A stretch of DNA of 38,335 nucleotides from an uncultured Saprospiraceae bacterium (GTDB lineage Bacteria > Bacteroidota > Bacteroidia > Chitinophagales > Saprospiraceae), in assembly GCA_937941095.1 (NCBI GenBank), contig CALDYJ010000093.1, positions 1 to 38,335 on the forward strand. The letters run 5' to 3'. The notes under the pieces were generated by a model. The model did no database searches, was not told the DNA's origin, and worked only from the letters and a program-made list of their open reading frames with translations. Of this stretch, positions 16,726 to 27,300 are shown one piece after another; position 1 is the stretch's first letter; each line of letters opens with the position of its first letter. Both the position numbers and the translations under genes were made by a program.

Positions 16726-18360
16726 TCATAAACGAATTACTTTTCCTTGCTCCAAAGAAATTCCATCCCTTTTTAGTTCCCAAAAATAGATTCCTGCACT
16801 AAAATCAAAGCCTATCCCATTTTTACCTTTTCGAATATTCTTCTGCGAGATTAATTTACCATTCACATCAAAAATAAATAAGACCCCAACTTGATCAGAG
16901 ACAAACTGAACATCGCCACTGCTAGGGTTAGGATACAAACTTATCTTACTTTTCGAGTTGAATGTACTTGTTGAATTTGGCGTAGGTGGAACTACACGCA
17001 TGAGAAATCCATCATAAGCTTGAGAAGTATGCAGGGAGTTATCGGCTGTAAAAGCACCATTAAATGCACCACCTAATAATACCTCTGCACAAGTAGTTTT
17101 ATGCATTACATCTGGAACTACAATGCCCTCCCCATCTTCAAAACCTTTAATCCAATGAAATGCCCCATCTTCTTTGGAAAAACTAGCCACGAATGGATGT
17201 TGAAAAAAATCAGCTTGCGCTTCAAAAACAAACTCGTCTACTTCGAAACCAAGGTTTGCATAAGCACTCATCCAAATGTTTTGATCATCGTATTCCAATA
17301 AAGTAAATCCAGTCTCGGAACCTTCACGACTTCCAATGGATCTCCCCCAAATAGGATTTCCTGCTATGTTTAATTTAATTAGGTAAAGATTGTCATCAAG
17401 CATACCAGTAGTTCGTATCTCTACCTGGTTTTTTATGTTGATAATTCCTCTGAAATTTCCTGTCAAATAAAGGTCTTGATTTTCATCTATGATTAAATCA
17501 TTGTTGAGGTCCTCTAATACACCTCCTGCTTTTGTAATCCAAAGTGGCTCTCCATCAGAATTCATAGCTGCGATGAAAACATCAAAGTCGACAGTGGTAG
17601 CTTCTAACCTTGTAGAGCCAAATTGTATTTCTCCATTGAATTCTCCAGAAAAAATAATTTGATCTGAATCTGGAGCATAAACCAAATGTTTAGCTCTGTT
17701 TAAATTTTTATCTCCATAAGATTTCATCCAAATGCCATTGCCATTTTCATCTATTTTCAAAACAAATATTCCTTCATCAGCTTCAGTATCTACACTTAAG
17801 TCTTCAAAAAAAAGATCGCTGCTGAAATATCCGCTCATGTAAATGTTGTCATTTTTGTCTATAACAGCTTCTCCTATTTCTTCTAAAGAAGTCCCGTTAA
17901 GTTTCTTAGCCCAAAGAATGGATCGATCTTTTATTTTTAAGATGAAAGAAGATTTAGAACTTAAGGAGCTTTCTAAATTAGTCCCAAGAAAAGATCCCGA
18001 TTGAACAAAGCTTCCATAAACAATTAATTCATCTGGACCTGTGCTAATTAAACCCATTATTTCGTCAATTTCGGTGCTACCCATCTTTTCTAGCCAAGCT
18101 GCATTGTCATTAGCCATAAAAGCAAGAAAGATGTCACTCTTGCCTATTGCCTCAATATTATTGTTTGCAATAGTTAAGACTTCACGAAATGTACCTCCTA
18201 TATATAATTCACAATCATCATTTGATTGGATATGGCTAATTTCATCATTAGATAAACCTCCAATGATGTGGACTTGATCGAAGTTTTGACAGAAACCTGA
18301 TTTAATAAAGAATAGACTTAGCAATATTGTGGCACATATTGTATAATGTCTATAGGTCAT
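16726..18360 (-). CDS. T9SS cargo protein with propeller-like repeats and type A sorting domain
   Basis: 544 aa from Met at 18360, which starts a signal peptide (MTYRHYTICATILLSLFFIKSGFC). The open frame extends to 18612, but that part overlaps the divergent gene at 18449. Residues about 25-450 repeat units of the form W.K..G....D......D...N.Y..G.F, typical of Bacteroidota SBBP/propeller-type proteins. The last 75 residues are a type A T9SS sorting domain: ISLYPNPSSGDVQF, FDVNGKLISQK, and a closing GIYFWELKRDG with basic end. The protein should be exported by Sec and then secreted or surface-attached by the type IX system. The ligand or role is unknown. Confidence 0.88.
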   Translation of the reverse strand: MTYRHYTICATILLSLFFIKSGFCQNFDQVHIIGGLSNDEISHIQSNDDCELYIGGTFREVLTIANNNIEAIGKSDIFLAFMANDNAAWLEKMGSTEIDEIMGLISTGPDELIVYGSFVQSGSFLGTNLESSLSSKSSFILKIKDRSILWAKKLNGTSLEEIGEAVIDKNDNIYMSGYFSSDLFFEDLSVDTEADEGIFVLKIDENGNGIWMKSYGDKNLNRAKHLVYAPDSDQIIFSGEFNGEIQFGSTRLEATTVDFDVFIAAMNSDGEPLWITKAGGVLEDLNNDLIIDENQDLYLTGNFRGIINIKNQVEIRTTGMLDDNLYLIKLNIAGNPIWGRSIGSREGSETGFTLLEYDDQNIWMSAYANLGFEVDEFVFEAQADFFQHPFVASFSKEDGAFHWIKGFEDGEGIVVPDVMHKTTCAEVLLGGAFNGAFTADNSLHTSQAYDGFLMRVVPPTPNSTSTFNSKSKISLYPNPSSGDVQFVSDQVGVLFIFDVNGKLISQKNIRKGKNGIGFDFSAGIYFWELKRDGISLEQGKVIRL

Positions 18361-18448
18361 TATCGGTTTTAGTTTTTGAAATAAGTACTGTCTTTGTAGA
18401 ATTAGCATTACTTTTACAACGATTGCTTTTAGAATTGCGATACAAATT

Positions 18449-19468
18449 ATGATGAAATATATCTTTAATTTAAGTTTCTTCGGTTTTTTCTTTCTTTTAT
18501 TTGCTTGTAACGAGGTACAGGAAAGTTCAGGTACCCAATCTACAGAACCATTAATAGCACCTAATGACAACATCCGACAATTGGATGAGATGATCATCAA
18601 TGAACCAGACAATGCGAAATTATATGAAATGAGAGGGGATGCTTTTTTTAAGCTGGAAGGCTACGATGAGGCAATCGTCGATTATGAAAAAGCCATGAAT
18701 ATAGAACCAGGCAATCTAATTTATCCGCAAAAGCTAGCAGCTGTATACATGGATTACGGCAGATCTCGAAAAGCATATAATGTTATGACAGCAGCTTCTT
18801 TTCAGTTTCCAGATAGCATAGATCTACAATTAAAATACGCAGAATATCAAATCATTCTTAAAAAGAATAACGATGCTTTTCAAACCTTACAGAAAGTTTT
18901 AAAATTAGATCGACACAATGCTGTCGCTTATTTTATGATGGGCGTAAATTTTAAAGATGTCGATGAAATCGAAAAAGCGATTGCTTCATTGCAAACAGCT
19001 GTAGACAAAGATTCTGATTTTGTTGATGCTTGGATGCTTCTTGGCTACATTTATGACGAAAAAGATGATCCTCTGGCAGCAAAGTTTTTTGATAATGCCA
19101 TTGCTTCAGAACCAGAATATTTAGATGCTTACTTAGCCAAAGGAAATCACTACGGCAATCAAGGTAAGTTTAATGATGCCATTAAAGTTTTTAGACAATT
19201 AAATGTCATGCAACAAGGCCAAAATGCAGATGCTATTTACAACATCGCTCTTTCTTATGTGCAAATGGATTCTTTAAATCAAGCTTTTGACAATTTTAAA
19301 ATCTGCACAAAACTAGAACCTACTTATACGAAAGCATATTACTACCTTGGTTTTGTAAGTCAAAAAATGGGCAAGTTAGATCAAGCAAAAGAGTACTATC
19401 AGCAAACTTTAAATTTGGATCCTGAATTTGAAAGAGCAGAAAAAGGACTTGCTGAACTTCAAAAATAA
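18449..19468 (+). CDS. TPR-repeat lipoprotein
   Basis: 339 aa. Lipoprotein signal with lipobox LLFACNE (Cys about residue 20). The Met directly after the first is an equally good start. The mature part is almost wholly TPR: at least seven units including NAKLYEMRGDAFFKLEGYDEAIVDYEKAM, AYFMMGVNFKDVDEIEKAIASLQTAV, AYLAKGNHYGNQGKFNDAIKVF and AYYYLGFVSQKMGKLDQAKEYYQQTL. Such lipoproteins are protein-binding scaffolds in the envelope. The partner cannot be read from the sequence. Divergent from the T9SS gene at 18360 and convergent with the response regulator gene. Confidence 0.88.
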   Translation: MMKYIFNLSFFGFFFLLFACNEVQESSGTQSTEPLIAPNDNIRQLDEMIINEPDNAKLYEMRGDAFFKLEGYDEAIVDYEKAMNIEPGNLIYPQKLAAVYMDYGRSRKAYNVMTAASFQFPDSIDLQLKYAEYQIILKKNNDAFQTLQKVLKLDRHNAVAYFMMGVNFKDVDEIEKAIASLQTAVDKDSDFVDAWMLLGYIYDEKDDPLAAKFFDNAIASEPEYLDAYLAKGNHYGNQGKFNDAIKVFRQLNVMQQGQNADAIYNIALSYVQMDSLNQAFDNFKICTKLEPTYTKAYYYLGFVSQKMGKLDQAKEYYQQTLNLDPEFERAEKGLAELQK

Positions 19469-19506
19469 AGACCATGCTTGAAGCTTGTTTGAGGACTTTA
19501 GTAGTG

Positions 19507-20199
19507 CTAATCTTTTCCTTCCAACATAAAGCCTACTCCGTGTATGTTTTTTAGTTTTAAGCCAGGGTCATCACTTAAGTATTTTCTTAGCCTAGAAATA
19601 AAAACGTCTAAGCTTCTTCCTAGAAAGTAATCATCTTCGCCCCAAATAGTTTCTAAAATTCTTGATCTTTTAAGCACTTCATTTTTATTCTCAGCAAAAA
19701 ACTTTAGCAAATCAGCTTCTTTTTGAGTAAGGGTCCGCTTTTCTTCTGCCAACTGAAGCACTAGGTTTTTATGATTAAATTCATACTTACCGATGTTGAA
19801 AACAGTGATAGTAGATTTATGATTAATCCTACTTCTCTTTAAAAAGATTTCAATTTTAAGAATCAATTCTTCGATGCTAAATGGCTTAGTGATGTAATCA
19901 TCGCCTCCGATTTTTAAACCATGGATTCTATCCTCTTTTAATGACTTCGCTGTTAAAAATAAAATAGGGATTTGAGAATTACGTTCTCTAATTTTTTCGG
20001 CAAGTTGAAAGCCATCTATTTCAGGAAGCATTACATCCAAAATGCATAGGTCTACATCTCCCAAATTGTTTTTTATAAAACTCATGGCAGATCTACCATC
20101 AGGACAATGGTTGATTTTGAAACCTTGAAGTTCCAAATTGTCCTTAGTCACAAAACTTAGCGTTTCATCGTCCTCGACATAAAGAATGTTTGCTTTCAT
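19507..20199 (-). CDS. OmpR-family response regulator
   Basis: 230 aa from Met at 20199 (MKANILYVEDDETL), the usual start for this family. The frame also allows a start at 20250. Receiver domain residues 1-120 have the acidic pair at 9-11, phosphoacceptor D55 in LCILDVMLPEIDG, Thr in LFLTAKS and Lys in DYITKPF. The C-terminal winged helix (about 130-228) has LTQKEADLLKFFAENKNEVLKRSRILETIWGEDDYFLGRSLDVFISRLRKYL. It lies just after the histidine kinase gene on the same strand. The pair resembles the RprX/RprY type of Bacteroidota. Target genes are unknown. Confidence 0.93.
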   Translation of the reverse strand: MKANILYVEDDETLSFVTKDNLELQGFKINHCPDGRSAMSFIKNNLGDVDLCILDVMLPEIDGFQLAEKIRERNSQIPILFLTAKSLKEDRIHGLKIGGDDYITKPFSIEELILKIEIFLKRSRINHKSTITVFNIGKYEFNHKNLVLQLAEEKRTLTQKEADLLKFFAENKNEVLKRSRILETIWGEDDYFLGRSLDVFISRLRKYLSDDPGLKLKNIHGVGFMLEGKD

Positions 20200-20275
20200 G
20201 TTTTTTGACTTTTTCAAAATTGTGTTCAGATTTAATTTGTTTTCACTCATATTTTTGGTATTTAATTTTTAAAAT

Positions 20276-21541
20276 TTAGGACATGGTTACATTTATACTA
20301 GTACCTCTTCCTAATTCGCTTTCAAGGTTTATTTTCCATCCATGAGCTTCACAGATGTTTTTTATGTAGAATAAGCCTAAGCCAAAGCCTTTGACATCGT
20401 GGACATTTCCAGTAGGAACTCTATAGAATTTATTAAACACTTTTGTGTGGTGTTCTTTTTCGATGCCTATGCCATTGTCTATGATGCTTAATTCAATTTT
20501 GTCATTTGCACTCTTTGTATTTATCTGAATTTTTGGTTCACTGTTGCAGTATTTGATGGCATTGTCTATCATGTTATAAATGATGTTTGACAGGTGCAGT
20601 CGATCAGCATTTAGCATGGGAGCTGTAGCATTTAATTGTGTGTTGATTGTGCCGGAGCTGTTGGCAACATTTAATTCTACACTCTTTACCACATTCATTA
20701 ATAAGTCGTGCAAATTGATCGCTTCTTTTTTTAGTTGAAAGTTTTCCTTCTCTAGTTTAGCAATTTGAAGTACTTTTTCAACTTGATTATTCAAACGTTG
20801 ATTTTGATCTTTTATAATGCCTGCATATTTTAAAAGCCTCGCATTTTCTTTTATGTTTGGATCGTTTAGAAAAACATCCGAAGAAATTTTTATGGTTGAA
20901 ATAGGAGTTTTAAATTCGTGGGTCATGTTGTTGATAAAATCCTTTTGCATGTCTGATAACCTTTTCTGACTAAGGATCACATACAAAGAATAAATAAAAA
21001 ACAAGGTGGTGATCAATAAGACACCGGCTAGTATGAAAGTAGATTGCATTTGACTCAGCAGGTAACCTTTCCTAGACGGAAATTTCACTCCAAAATAATA
21101 GATGAATTCATCATACTTTGGGAGTTTCCCCAAAACAGCTCCTTCTATTTGTTTGTCTTCGTATTTGCAAAGATTTCCATAGACCATTTCATTGGTCTCG
21201 CAATCATGGATGGCGTATTCAAAATCAGTATTAAGCGCAAGGTCATGAAACTCTCGCTGTAAATAAAACTCCAACTCTCCAGCATTGATGTTGCTGTTGG
21301 TATTTACCACATAATAATTTGTGGACATTTTTTTTATTAAGTTAGTCGTGTTGGGTAAAGCTGTTTTGTTTGATTTTGAAATAGACTTGGCAACCCTTAA
21401 GAGCGCAATATGGACGGTTTGTTGAAATTCTGCCTCATTGAGTTTGTAGTTGTTTATGCCCCAATATGCCTGCAGAATGATAATAGCACTTATTGCAAGT
21501 GCTCCAAGTAGAATTACTCTTTTTATTACCGAATCCTGCAT
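20276..21541 (-). CDS. Membrane sensor histidine kinase
   Basis: 421 aa. Two membrane spans (about 9-28 and 168-188) enclose a periplasmic sensor of about 135 residues with no named domain. The dimerisation/phosphoacceptor helix has MTHEFKTPISTIKIS with the phospho-His. The ATPase core shows N box IIYNMIDNAIKYC, G1 IDNGIGIEKEH, F box FNKFYRV and G2 KGFGLGLFYIKNI. All catalytic boxes are intact. It forms an operon with the response regulator that follows (gap under 80 bases) and is divergent from the DUF4271 gene. The signal is unknown. Confidence 0.93.
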   Translation of the reverse strand: MQDSVIKRVILLGALAISAIIILQAYWGINNYKLNEAEFQQTVHIALLRVAKSISKSNKTALPNTTNLIKKMSTNYYVVNTNSNINAGELEFYLQREFHDLALNTDFEYAIHDCETNEMVYGNLCKYEDKQIEGAVLGKLPKYDEFIYYFGVKFPSRKGYLLSQMQSTFILAGVLLITTLFFIYSLYVILSQKRLSDMQKDFINNMTHEFKTPISTIKISSDVFLNDPNIKENARLLKYAGIIKDQNQRLNNQVEKVLQIAKLEKENFQLKKEAINLHDLLMNVVKSVELNVANSSGTINTQLNATAPMLNADRLHLSNIIYNMIDNAIKYCNSEPKIQINTKSANDKIELSIIDNGIGIEKEHHTKVFNKFYRVPTGNVHDVKGFGLGLFYIKNICEAHGWKINLESELGRGTSINVTMS

Positions 21542-21710
21542 AATGTGTTTAAATGCACTAAAAACTGAGGATAATTACTTACTATTTAATATAAACGCAA
21601 ATTATAGCATTCCATTTGTAGTGTAAAGTTGCTTAACAAGTGGTTAACAAAACAAAAAATAAGCTGAATTGCCCTTATTCATAGATGTATAGTCTATTTT
21701 TACGATTTTA

Positions 21711-22805
21711 ATGCAAAAAGTTTTGAATAAGTACCAACTAATATGCTTTTTCCTGTTGTGTAGTAGCTTTGCTTTTACCCAACAATCCAATCCATTTGAA
21801 ATGGAGCACAGGATAGGTGAAGAAGAATATGAACCCATAGAAGTCAATCCTAGTCCAAATGAAGGAAAGCTAGAAGAAGTGAGCAATCCTTTTGAAAAGG
21901 AAAAGGATGCAGCGCAAACTGTGCTTGAACCAAAAGAAAAGATGGAAGAAGAGGTAGAAGTTGTGGAGGACACGCTTGTGAAGCAAGACAGCAATATTGT
22001 TGAAGATGAGACTATAAATGTTGATCCTACCTTCGAAGGAAATCCTTTCGACCTCAATAGCGGAGAAGAAGTATTTTCAAACCTTATTGTTGGTGGCAAG
22101 CAGGATCGATTGCCACAACAAGTTATCAGGAAGAAAGGACCTAAAACTGCTGCAAGTAAGATGAAGAATTTTAAGCTGGCCAGCATACTCATCATGCTTT
22201 TGATTTTAGCTTCTTTGACAACCTTTTTCAGGCACTTTATCCTGAAAACAGTAGAATCCTTTACTAGCGATAATTTATTGAGGACAAATTATCGGGCGAC
22301 TGGCTCTATGATTTCTATTCCTTATCTGCTATTAGAATTGTTTTTTGTGATCAACATTTCATTTACATTTTTCTTGATCATGAATAATTTCAACTTAGGA
22401 TCTGGCTATATTTTCAAAGACTTTTTCTTTTGCTTGTCAATGATTGGTGCTTTAGTTTTGGGAAAGCACCTAGTACTATGGTTGATTGGCTATATTTTTC
22501 CGATAAGGAAAGAGACAGAAATTTACAATTTTACCATTTCCAACTTTTACATCATCATGGGCCTATTATTAGTGCCTGTGAATTTGTTTTTAGCTTATTC
22601 ACCAGAGCCATTTATGAGGATTATCTTATATATAACCGCATTTTTGGGCTTAGGACTGCTGCTATACCTTGCATTTCGAGGCCTATTGATTGGTCTTAAG
22701 TACCTTTCTGGCAATAGATTTCATTTTTTTATGTACCTTTGCACCGTCGAAATAGCTCCTCTATTGATTATTTTTAAAATGGTTGATAACTATGTTGGGG
22801 TCTAG
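21711..22805 (+). CDS. DUF4271 membrane protein, linked to hemD
   Basis: 364 aa. It starts with a signal-like segment (MQKVLNKYQLICFFLLCSSFAFTQ), then an acidic, Pro/Glu-rich region (about 25-145) and six predicted membrane spans from about residue 155 to 360 (among them ASILIMLLILASLTTFF, FFVINISFTFFLIM and FYIIMGLLLVPVNLFLAYS). This is the DUF4271 arrangement, which in Bacteroidota is characteristically followed by uroporphyrinogen-III synthase, as here with a 30 base gap. Its biochemical role is unknown. The conserved linkage hints at a connection with tetrapyrrole synthesis or simply shared transcription. Confidence 0.85.
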   Translation: MQKVLNKYQLICFFLLCSSFAFTQQSNPFEMEHRIGEEEYEPIEVNPSPNEGKLEEVSNPFEKEKDAAQTVLEPKEKMEEEVEVVEDTLVKQDSNIVEDETINVDPTFEGNPFDLNSGEEVFSNLIVGGKQDRLPQQVIRKKGPKTAASKMKNFKLASILIMLLILASLTTFFRHFILKTVESFTSDNLLRTNYRATGSMISIPYLLLELFFVINISFTFFLIMNNFNLGSGYIFKDFFFCLSMIGALVLGKHLVLWLIGYIFPIRKETEIYNFTISNFYIIMGLLLVPVNLFLAYSPEPFMRIILYITAFLGLGLLLYLAFRGLLIGLKYLSGNRFHFFMYLCTVEIAPLLIIFKMVDNYVGV

Positions 22806-22835
22806 AATGATAATTTAATTACTACTAATTATTGC

Positions 22836-23615
22836 ATGACAGCAAACTCTAAAGCAGTGGAAGAGAAGTTTAAGAAGATACAGAGTATCCTAATCTCACA
22901 ACCAAAACCTGCAAGATCACCTTATTTTGAATTGGAAAAGAAGTACGATCTCCAGATAGATTGGGTACCTTTTATTCATGTCGAGCCCGTCTCAGCAAAG
23001 GAATTTAGAAAACTTAGGATTAAGCCTGATGAATTTTCTGCTATTATATTTACTAGCAAAAATTCAATTGATCACTTCTTCAATATTTGTGAAGATTTGA
23101 GGATTAAGATGTCGCAAGACACCAAGTACTTTTGCTTGTCTGAAGCAATTGCTAATTATCTTCAAAAATTTATCGTTTACAGAAAAAGAAAAGTTTTCAC
23201 AGGACGTAAAACAATTGAAGACCTAAAACCAGCTTTGCTAAAACACAAAGACAAAGAAAAATTCTTATTGCCTTGCTCTAATTTAGGTAGCAAAGATGTC
23301 TCTGGTTTTTTGGCAAGTGAAGAATTTAATTGGCAAGACGCTTTGATGTACAGAACAGTAGCGAGCGATTTATCTAATCTTAGCGATGTTACCTATGATG
23401 TCTTGGTCTTTTTTAGTCCATTAGGAATTCATTCATTGTATGAAAACTTTCCTGATTTTAAACAAAATGATACAAGACTGGCCGTGTACGGTAAAAGTAC
23501 GAGCCAAGCAGTAGAAGATAAAGGATTAGTAGTAAACATTAAAGCTCCTATTCCAGAAGCACCTTCAATGACAATGGCTTTAGAAAAATACATTCAACAT
23601 TCAAATAAAAAATAA
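22836..23615 (+). CDS. hemD: Uroporphyrinogen-III synthase
   Basis: 259 aa, normal length. HemD closes linear hydroxymethylbilane into uroporphyrinogen III, the branch-point intermediate of heme and other tetrapyrroles, in the cytoplasm. The fold shows two alpha/beta lobes: IDWVPFIHVEPVSAKEFRKL, SAIIFTSKNSIDHFF (the conserved TS.N.V-type segment), then LLPCSNLGSKDVSGFL, YRTV, VLVFFSPLGIHSLYENF (S.....F) and LAVYGKSTSQAVEDKGL (G..T..A). HemD sequences are poorly conserved, and the motif order plus DUF4271 linkage make the call firm. An ideal terminator follows. Confidence 0.9.
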   Translation: MTANSKAVEEKFKKIQSILISQPKPARSPYFELEKKYDLQIDWVPFIHVEPVSAKEFRKLRIKPDEFSAIIFTSKNSIDHFFNICEDLRIKMSQDTKYFCLSEAIANYLQKFIVYRKRKVFTGRKTIEDLKPALLKHKDKEKFLLPCSNLGSKDVSGFLASEEFNWQDALMYRTVASDLSNLSDVTYDVLVFFSPLGIHSLYENFPDFKQNDTRLAVYGKSTSQAVEDKGLVVNIKAPIPEAPSMTMALEKYIQHSNKK

Positions 23616-23639
23616 ATTGGATCATTTTATCCAAACATC

Positions 23640-23679
23640 AAACCTGATTGACGGCTAAGGCCGTCAATCAGGTTTTTTT
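23640..23679 (+). terminator. Intrinsic terminator after hemD
   Basis: A perfect 16-base stem, AAACCTGATTGACGGC with GCCGTCAATCAGGTTT, around loop TAAG, followed by T residues. It ends the DUF4271-hemD operon 25 bases after the stop. Confidence 0.95.
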
Positions 23680-23713
23680 ATAGCTGATAAGAAGAGATTC
23701 TTAGGTACCCATT

Positions 23714-24331
23714 ATGGAAGAGATCATAAAAAAGTTAAATCAAGCTTTACAAAATCCACTACCAGGATCCCTTGCTCAATATGGCATGTCTCATGTTTTA
23801 AGAAGAGCACATAAACCAGCACCTGATGACCATAAAAAAGCTGCAGTACTCCTGTTAATTTATCCTAAAGCTGGACTGCCGCATGTTATGCTCACTGAAC
23901 GAGCTAGTCATCATAAAGACAGGCACAGTGGTCAAATGAGTTTTCCTGGAGGGAGGTATGAAAAAACGGATGGAGATTTAAGCACTACAGCTTTAAGAGA
24001 GGCAGAAGAGGAAATTGGATTAGCCATTGAAAAAACCGAAGTTCTTTCGTTTTTAAGCGAACTTTATATTCCAGTCAGCAATTTTTTAGTCCAGCCAGTC
24101 TTAGCAATTGCTAAACAAGAGCTGAAATTTGTTCCAGAACCAGGAGAAGTCAAAGAAATTGTAGAAGTACCTTTGAGCTTATTGCTAGCAGAAAAGACAA
24201 AGAAATTGATTGATATTAAGATTTCTGAACGAATGACCTTGAAAGATGTGCCCTATTTTGATGTTAAGGGCAAAATAGTTTGGGGAGCGACTGCAATGAT
24301 GATGAACGAATTGGTGGAGTTGCTTCGATAA
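23714..24331 (+). CDS. Nudix hydrolase, CoA pyrophosphatase type
   Basis: 205 aa. It contains the CoA-Nudix signature before the Nudix box, MLTERASHHKDRHSGQMSFPGG (about residues 57-79 with the L(T)xR...H.GQ..FPGG pattern), running into the box GGRYEKTDGDLSTTALREAEEEIGL with REAEEEIG as the metal-binding core. This combination is that of NudL/NUDT7-like enzymes, which cleave CoA and its derivatives to 4'-phosphopantetheine and 3',5'-ADP. The following gene, icmF, also uses acyl-CoA, and the two are 41 bases apart on the same strand, so co-transcription is possible. Substrate is assigned from family, not demonstrated. Confidence 0.88.
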   Translation: MEEIIKKLNQALQNPLPGSLAQYGMSHVLRRAHKPAPDDHKKAAVLLLIYPKAGLPHVMLTERASHHKDRHSGQMSFPGGRYEKTDGDLSTTALREAEEEIGLAIEKTEVLSFLSELYIPVSNFLVQPVLAIAKQELKFVPEPGEVKEIVEVPLSLLLAEKTKKLIDIKISERMTLKDVPYFDVKGKIVWGATAMMMNELVELLR

Positions 24332-24372
24332 ATTCGTAATTTTAGGCTGTATTCAGAAATTACAATTCTCTT

Positions 24373-27300
24373 ATGAAGCAAGAAGCACCATATATTCCTA
24401 AGAATAAAGTTAGAATAGTCACTGCAGCCTCTCTATTTGATGGGCACGATGCTGCCATCAACATCATGCGTAGGATTATGCAATCTTCTGGAGCAGAGGT
24501 TATACACCTTGGCCACAATCGCTCCGTTCAAGAAATTGTAGATACAGCCATACAAGAAGATGCTCAATGCATTGCCATCACTTCTTACCAGGGTGGGCAT
24601 AATGAATACTTCAAATACATGTACGATTTGCTGAAAGAAAAAGGAGCAAGCAACATTAAGATAGTCGGTGGAGGTGGTGGAACCATTCTTCCAAGCGAAA
24701 TTGAAGACTTACACAACTATGGGATAGAAAGAATTTACTCTCCGGATGATGGAAGAAAACTTGGCTTACAAGGCATGATAAACGATGTGTTGAAAAGAGC
24801 AGACTTTCCCTTAGGAATAAATTTAAATGGCGAATTAAAAGATATCAATACCTCTAATAAAAGAGCCATAGCTAGACTTATCTCAGCCGCTGAAAATCAC
24901 CCTGATACTAATAAAGAGTGGCTGGATAATCTTGACATAGAAGCTAAAAAAATCGATACCCCTATTCTTGGAATAACAGGTACCGGTGGAGCAGGTAAAT
25001 CAAGTTTGGTTGATGAGTTAGTTAGAAGATTTATTTTAGACTTTGATGAAAAAAGCATTGCCATTATTTCAGTCGATCCAAGTAAACGTAAAACTGGTGG
25101 TGCCTTATTGGGTGATAGGATTCGAATGAATTCTATAAATTCAGATCGTGTTTATATGAGATCTTTAGCGACTCGTCAAAGTAATTTGGCCCTCTCAAAA
25201 CATGTGCAATCGGCCTTGAATATTTTGAAGAAAGCTCAGTATGATTTAATCATCTTGGAAACATCCGGAATTGGTCAATCAGATACAGAGATCACCGATC
25301 ACTCAGATCTTTCTTTATACGTAATGACTCCTGAATATGGAGCTGCTACCCAATTGGAAAAAATAGACATGTTGGATTTTGCAGATCTAATTGCCATCAA
25401 TAAATTTGACAAAAGAGGAGCACTCGATGCTTTAAGAGATGTAAAAAAACAATACCAAAGAAATCATAACAAGTGGGAAGAAGATGTGGATACCATGCCA
25501 GTCTATGGAACCATAGCTTCTCAATTTAATGATCCTGGAACAAATAACCTTTACAAAAACATCATCAAAAGTCTAAGGGAAAAAACTGGAGCAAAATTAA
25601 ATTCTAGTTTTGAAGCCATTGATGAGATGAGTGAAAAAATATACATCATTCCTCCAAAACGTGTTCGCTACCTTTCTGAAATCGCAGAGAACAATAGAAG
25701 CTACGATCAATTAGTAGAGAAACAAGCAGTTCTTGCTTCTAATCTTTATGGACTAAAGAATTCTTCTGCACTTATAGAAGAAGCCTCAGTAAAAGAAGCG
25801 CTGGATAAAAAATACAAGGACTTGGCCTTAGATTTAGATGGAGATTCTCAAAGGATTTTAGATTCCTGGCAAGAGACGAAAAAACAATACGCCGAAAAGG
25901 TTTTTATTTTCAAAGTAAGGGATAAGGAAATCAAAATTCCAACAACAACTAAATCTCTCTCTCAAACAGATGTGCCCAAGATCTCCCTTCCTAAGTTTAA
26001 AGATTGGGGTGAAATTTTACGTTGGGTTATGCAAGAAAATGTGCCTGGAAGTTTTCCTTTTACTGCTGGTGTTTTTCCATTCAAAAGAAAAGGCGAAGAC
26101 CCTACAAGGATGTTTGCAGGAGAGGGAGGTCCTGAAAGAACAAATACAAGGTTTCATTATTTATCGGAAGACATGCCTGCCGCAAGATTGTCAACTGCCT
26201 TCGACTCGGTGACATTGTATGGTGAAGATCCAGATTACAGGCCAGACATTTATGGAAAAGTAGGTAACTCTGGCGTGAGCGTTTGTTGCCTAGACGATGC
26301 GAAAAAATTGTACTCTGGTTTTAATCTTTGCGATCCAAAGACTTCTGTGTCTATGACAATTAATGGACCTGCTGCAACCATTTGTGCTTTTTTTATGAAT
26401 GCTGCTATTGACCAACAATGTGAACTTTACATAAAAGAAAATGACTTAGAGCATTTGGTGGAAGCTAAACTAAAAGCTAAGTATGATGATAATGGCGTGA
26501 CTAGACCAAGTTACCTTGGAGAGATTCCAAAAGGCAACAATCAGTTAGGTTTGATGCTTTTAGGGATTACAGGAGATGAAGTTTTAGATGCTTCAGTTTA
26601 CAGCGAATTAAAAGCAAAAGCCCTCTCTTCAGTTAGAGGAACGGTGCAAGCAGATATTCTTAAAGAGGATCAGGCTCAAAATACTTGTATCTTTTCCACA
26701 GAATTTTCTTTAAGATTGATGGGAGATTTACAACAGTATTTCATAAACCATAAAATCAGAAATTTCTATTCTGTTTCAATTTCAGGATACCACATTGCCG
26801 AAGCTGGGGCTAATCCAATTACACAATTGGCTTTTACTTTGGCCAATGGTTTTACTTTCGTAGAATATTACTTGTCTCGTGGCATGGACATTAATGACTT
26901 TGCACCAAACCTCTCATTCTTTTTCTCCAATGGAGTAGATCCAGAATATGCAGTCATCGGAAGAGTAGCAAGAAGGATTTGGGCAAAAGCATTGAAATTA
27001 AAATACGGCGCAAATGAGCGTTCACAAAAATTAAAATACCACATTCAGACTTCTGGACGATCTTTGCACGCACAAGAAATTTCATTCAATGACATCAGAA
27101 CAACTTTGCAAGCATTGTATGCCATTTATGACAATTGCAATTCCTTACACACCAATGCATATGACGAAGCGATAACTACGCCGACTGAAGAAAGTGTAAG
27201 GAGAGCTGTAGCCATTCAAATGATCATCAACCATGAGCTGGGCATGACCAAAAATGAAAATGCACTCCAAGGTTCATTTATAATTGAAGACTTAACTGCT

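Noticed and set aside
16529..16783. 84-codon minus-strand frame
   Set aside because: It overlaps the 3' end of the T9SS gene and a terminator, and includes the repeat-like hairpin region. No protein family is visible.
18361..18612. N-terminal extension of the T9SS protein
   Set aside because: Overlaps the divergent TPR lipoprotein gene, and the internal Met begins a proper signal peptide.
20954..20980. A fourth TGATAACCTTTTC, matching the ECF upstream block
   Set aside because: It lies inside the histidine kinase coding sequence, and the base block 13 positions later is not GCAAT. Most likely chance.
23616..23713. A second attenuator before the Nudix gene
   Set aside because: The terminator follows hemD directly, with no leader frame between, so it is an ordinary operon end.
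24332..24372. Cobalamin riboswitch before the B12-dependent icmF
   Set aside because: Only 41 bases are available and no B12-box sequence is present.
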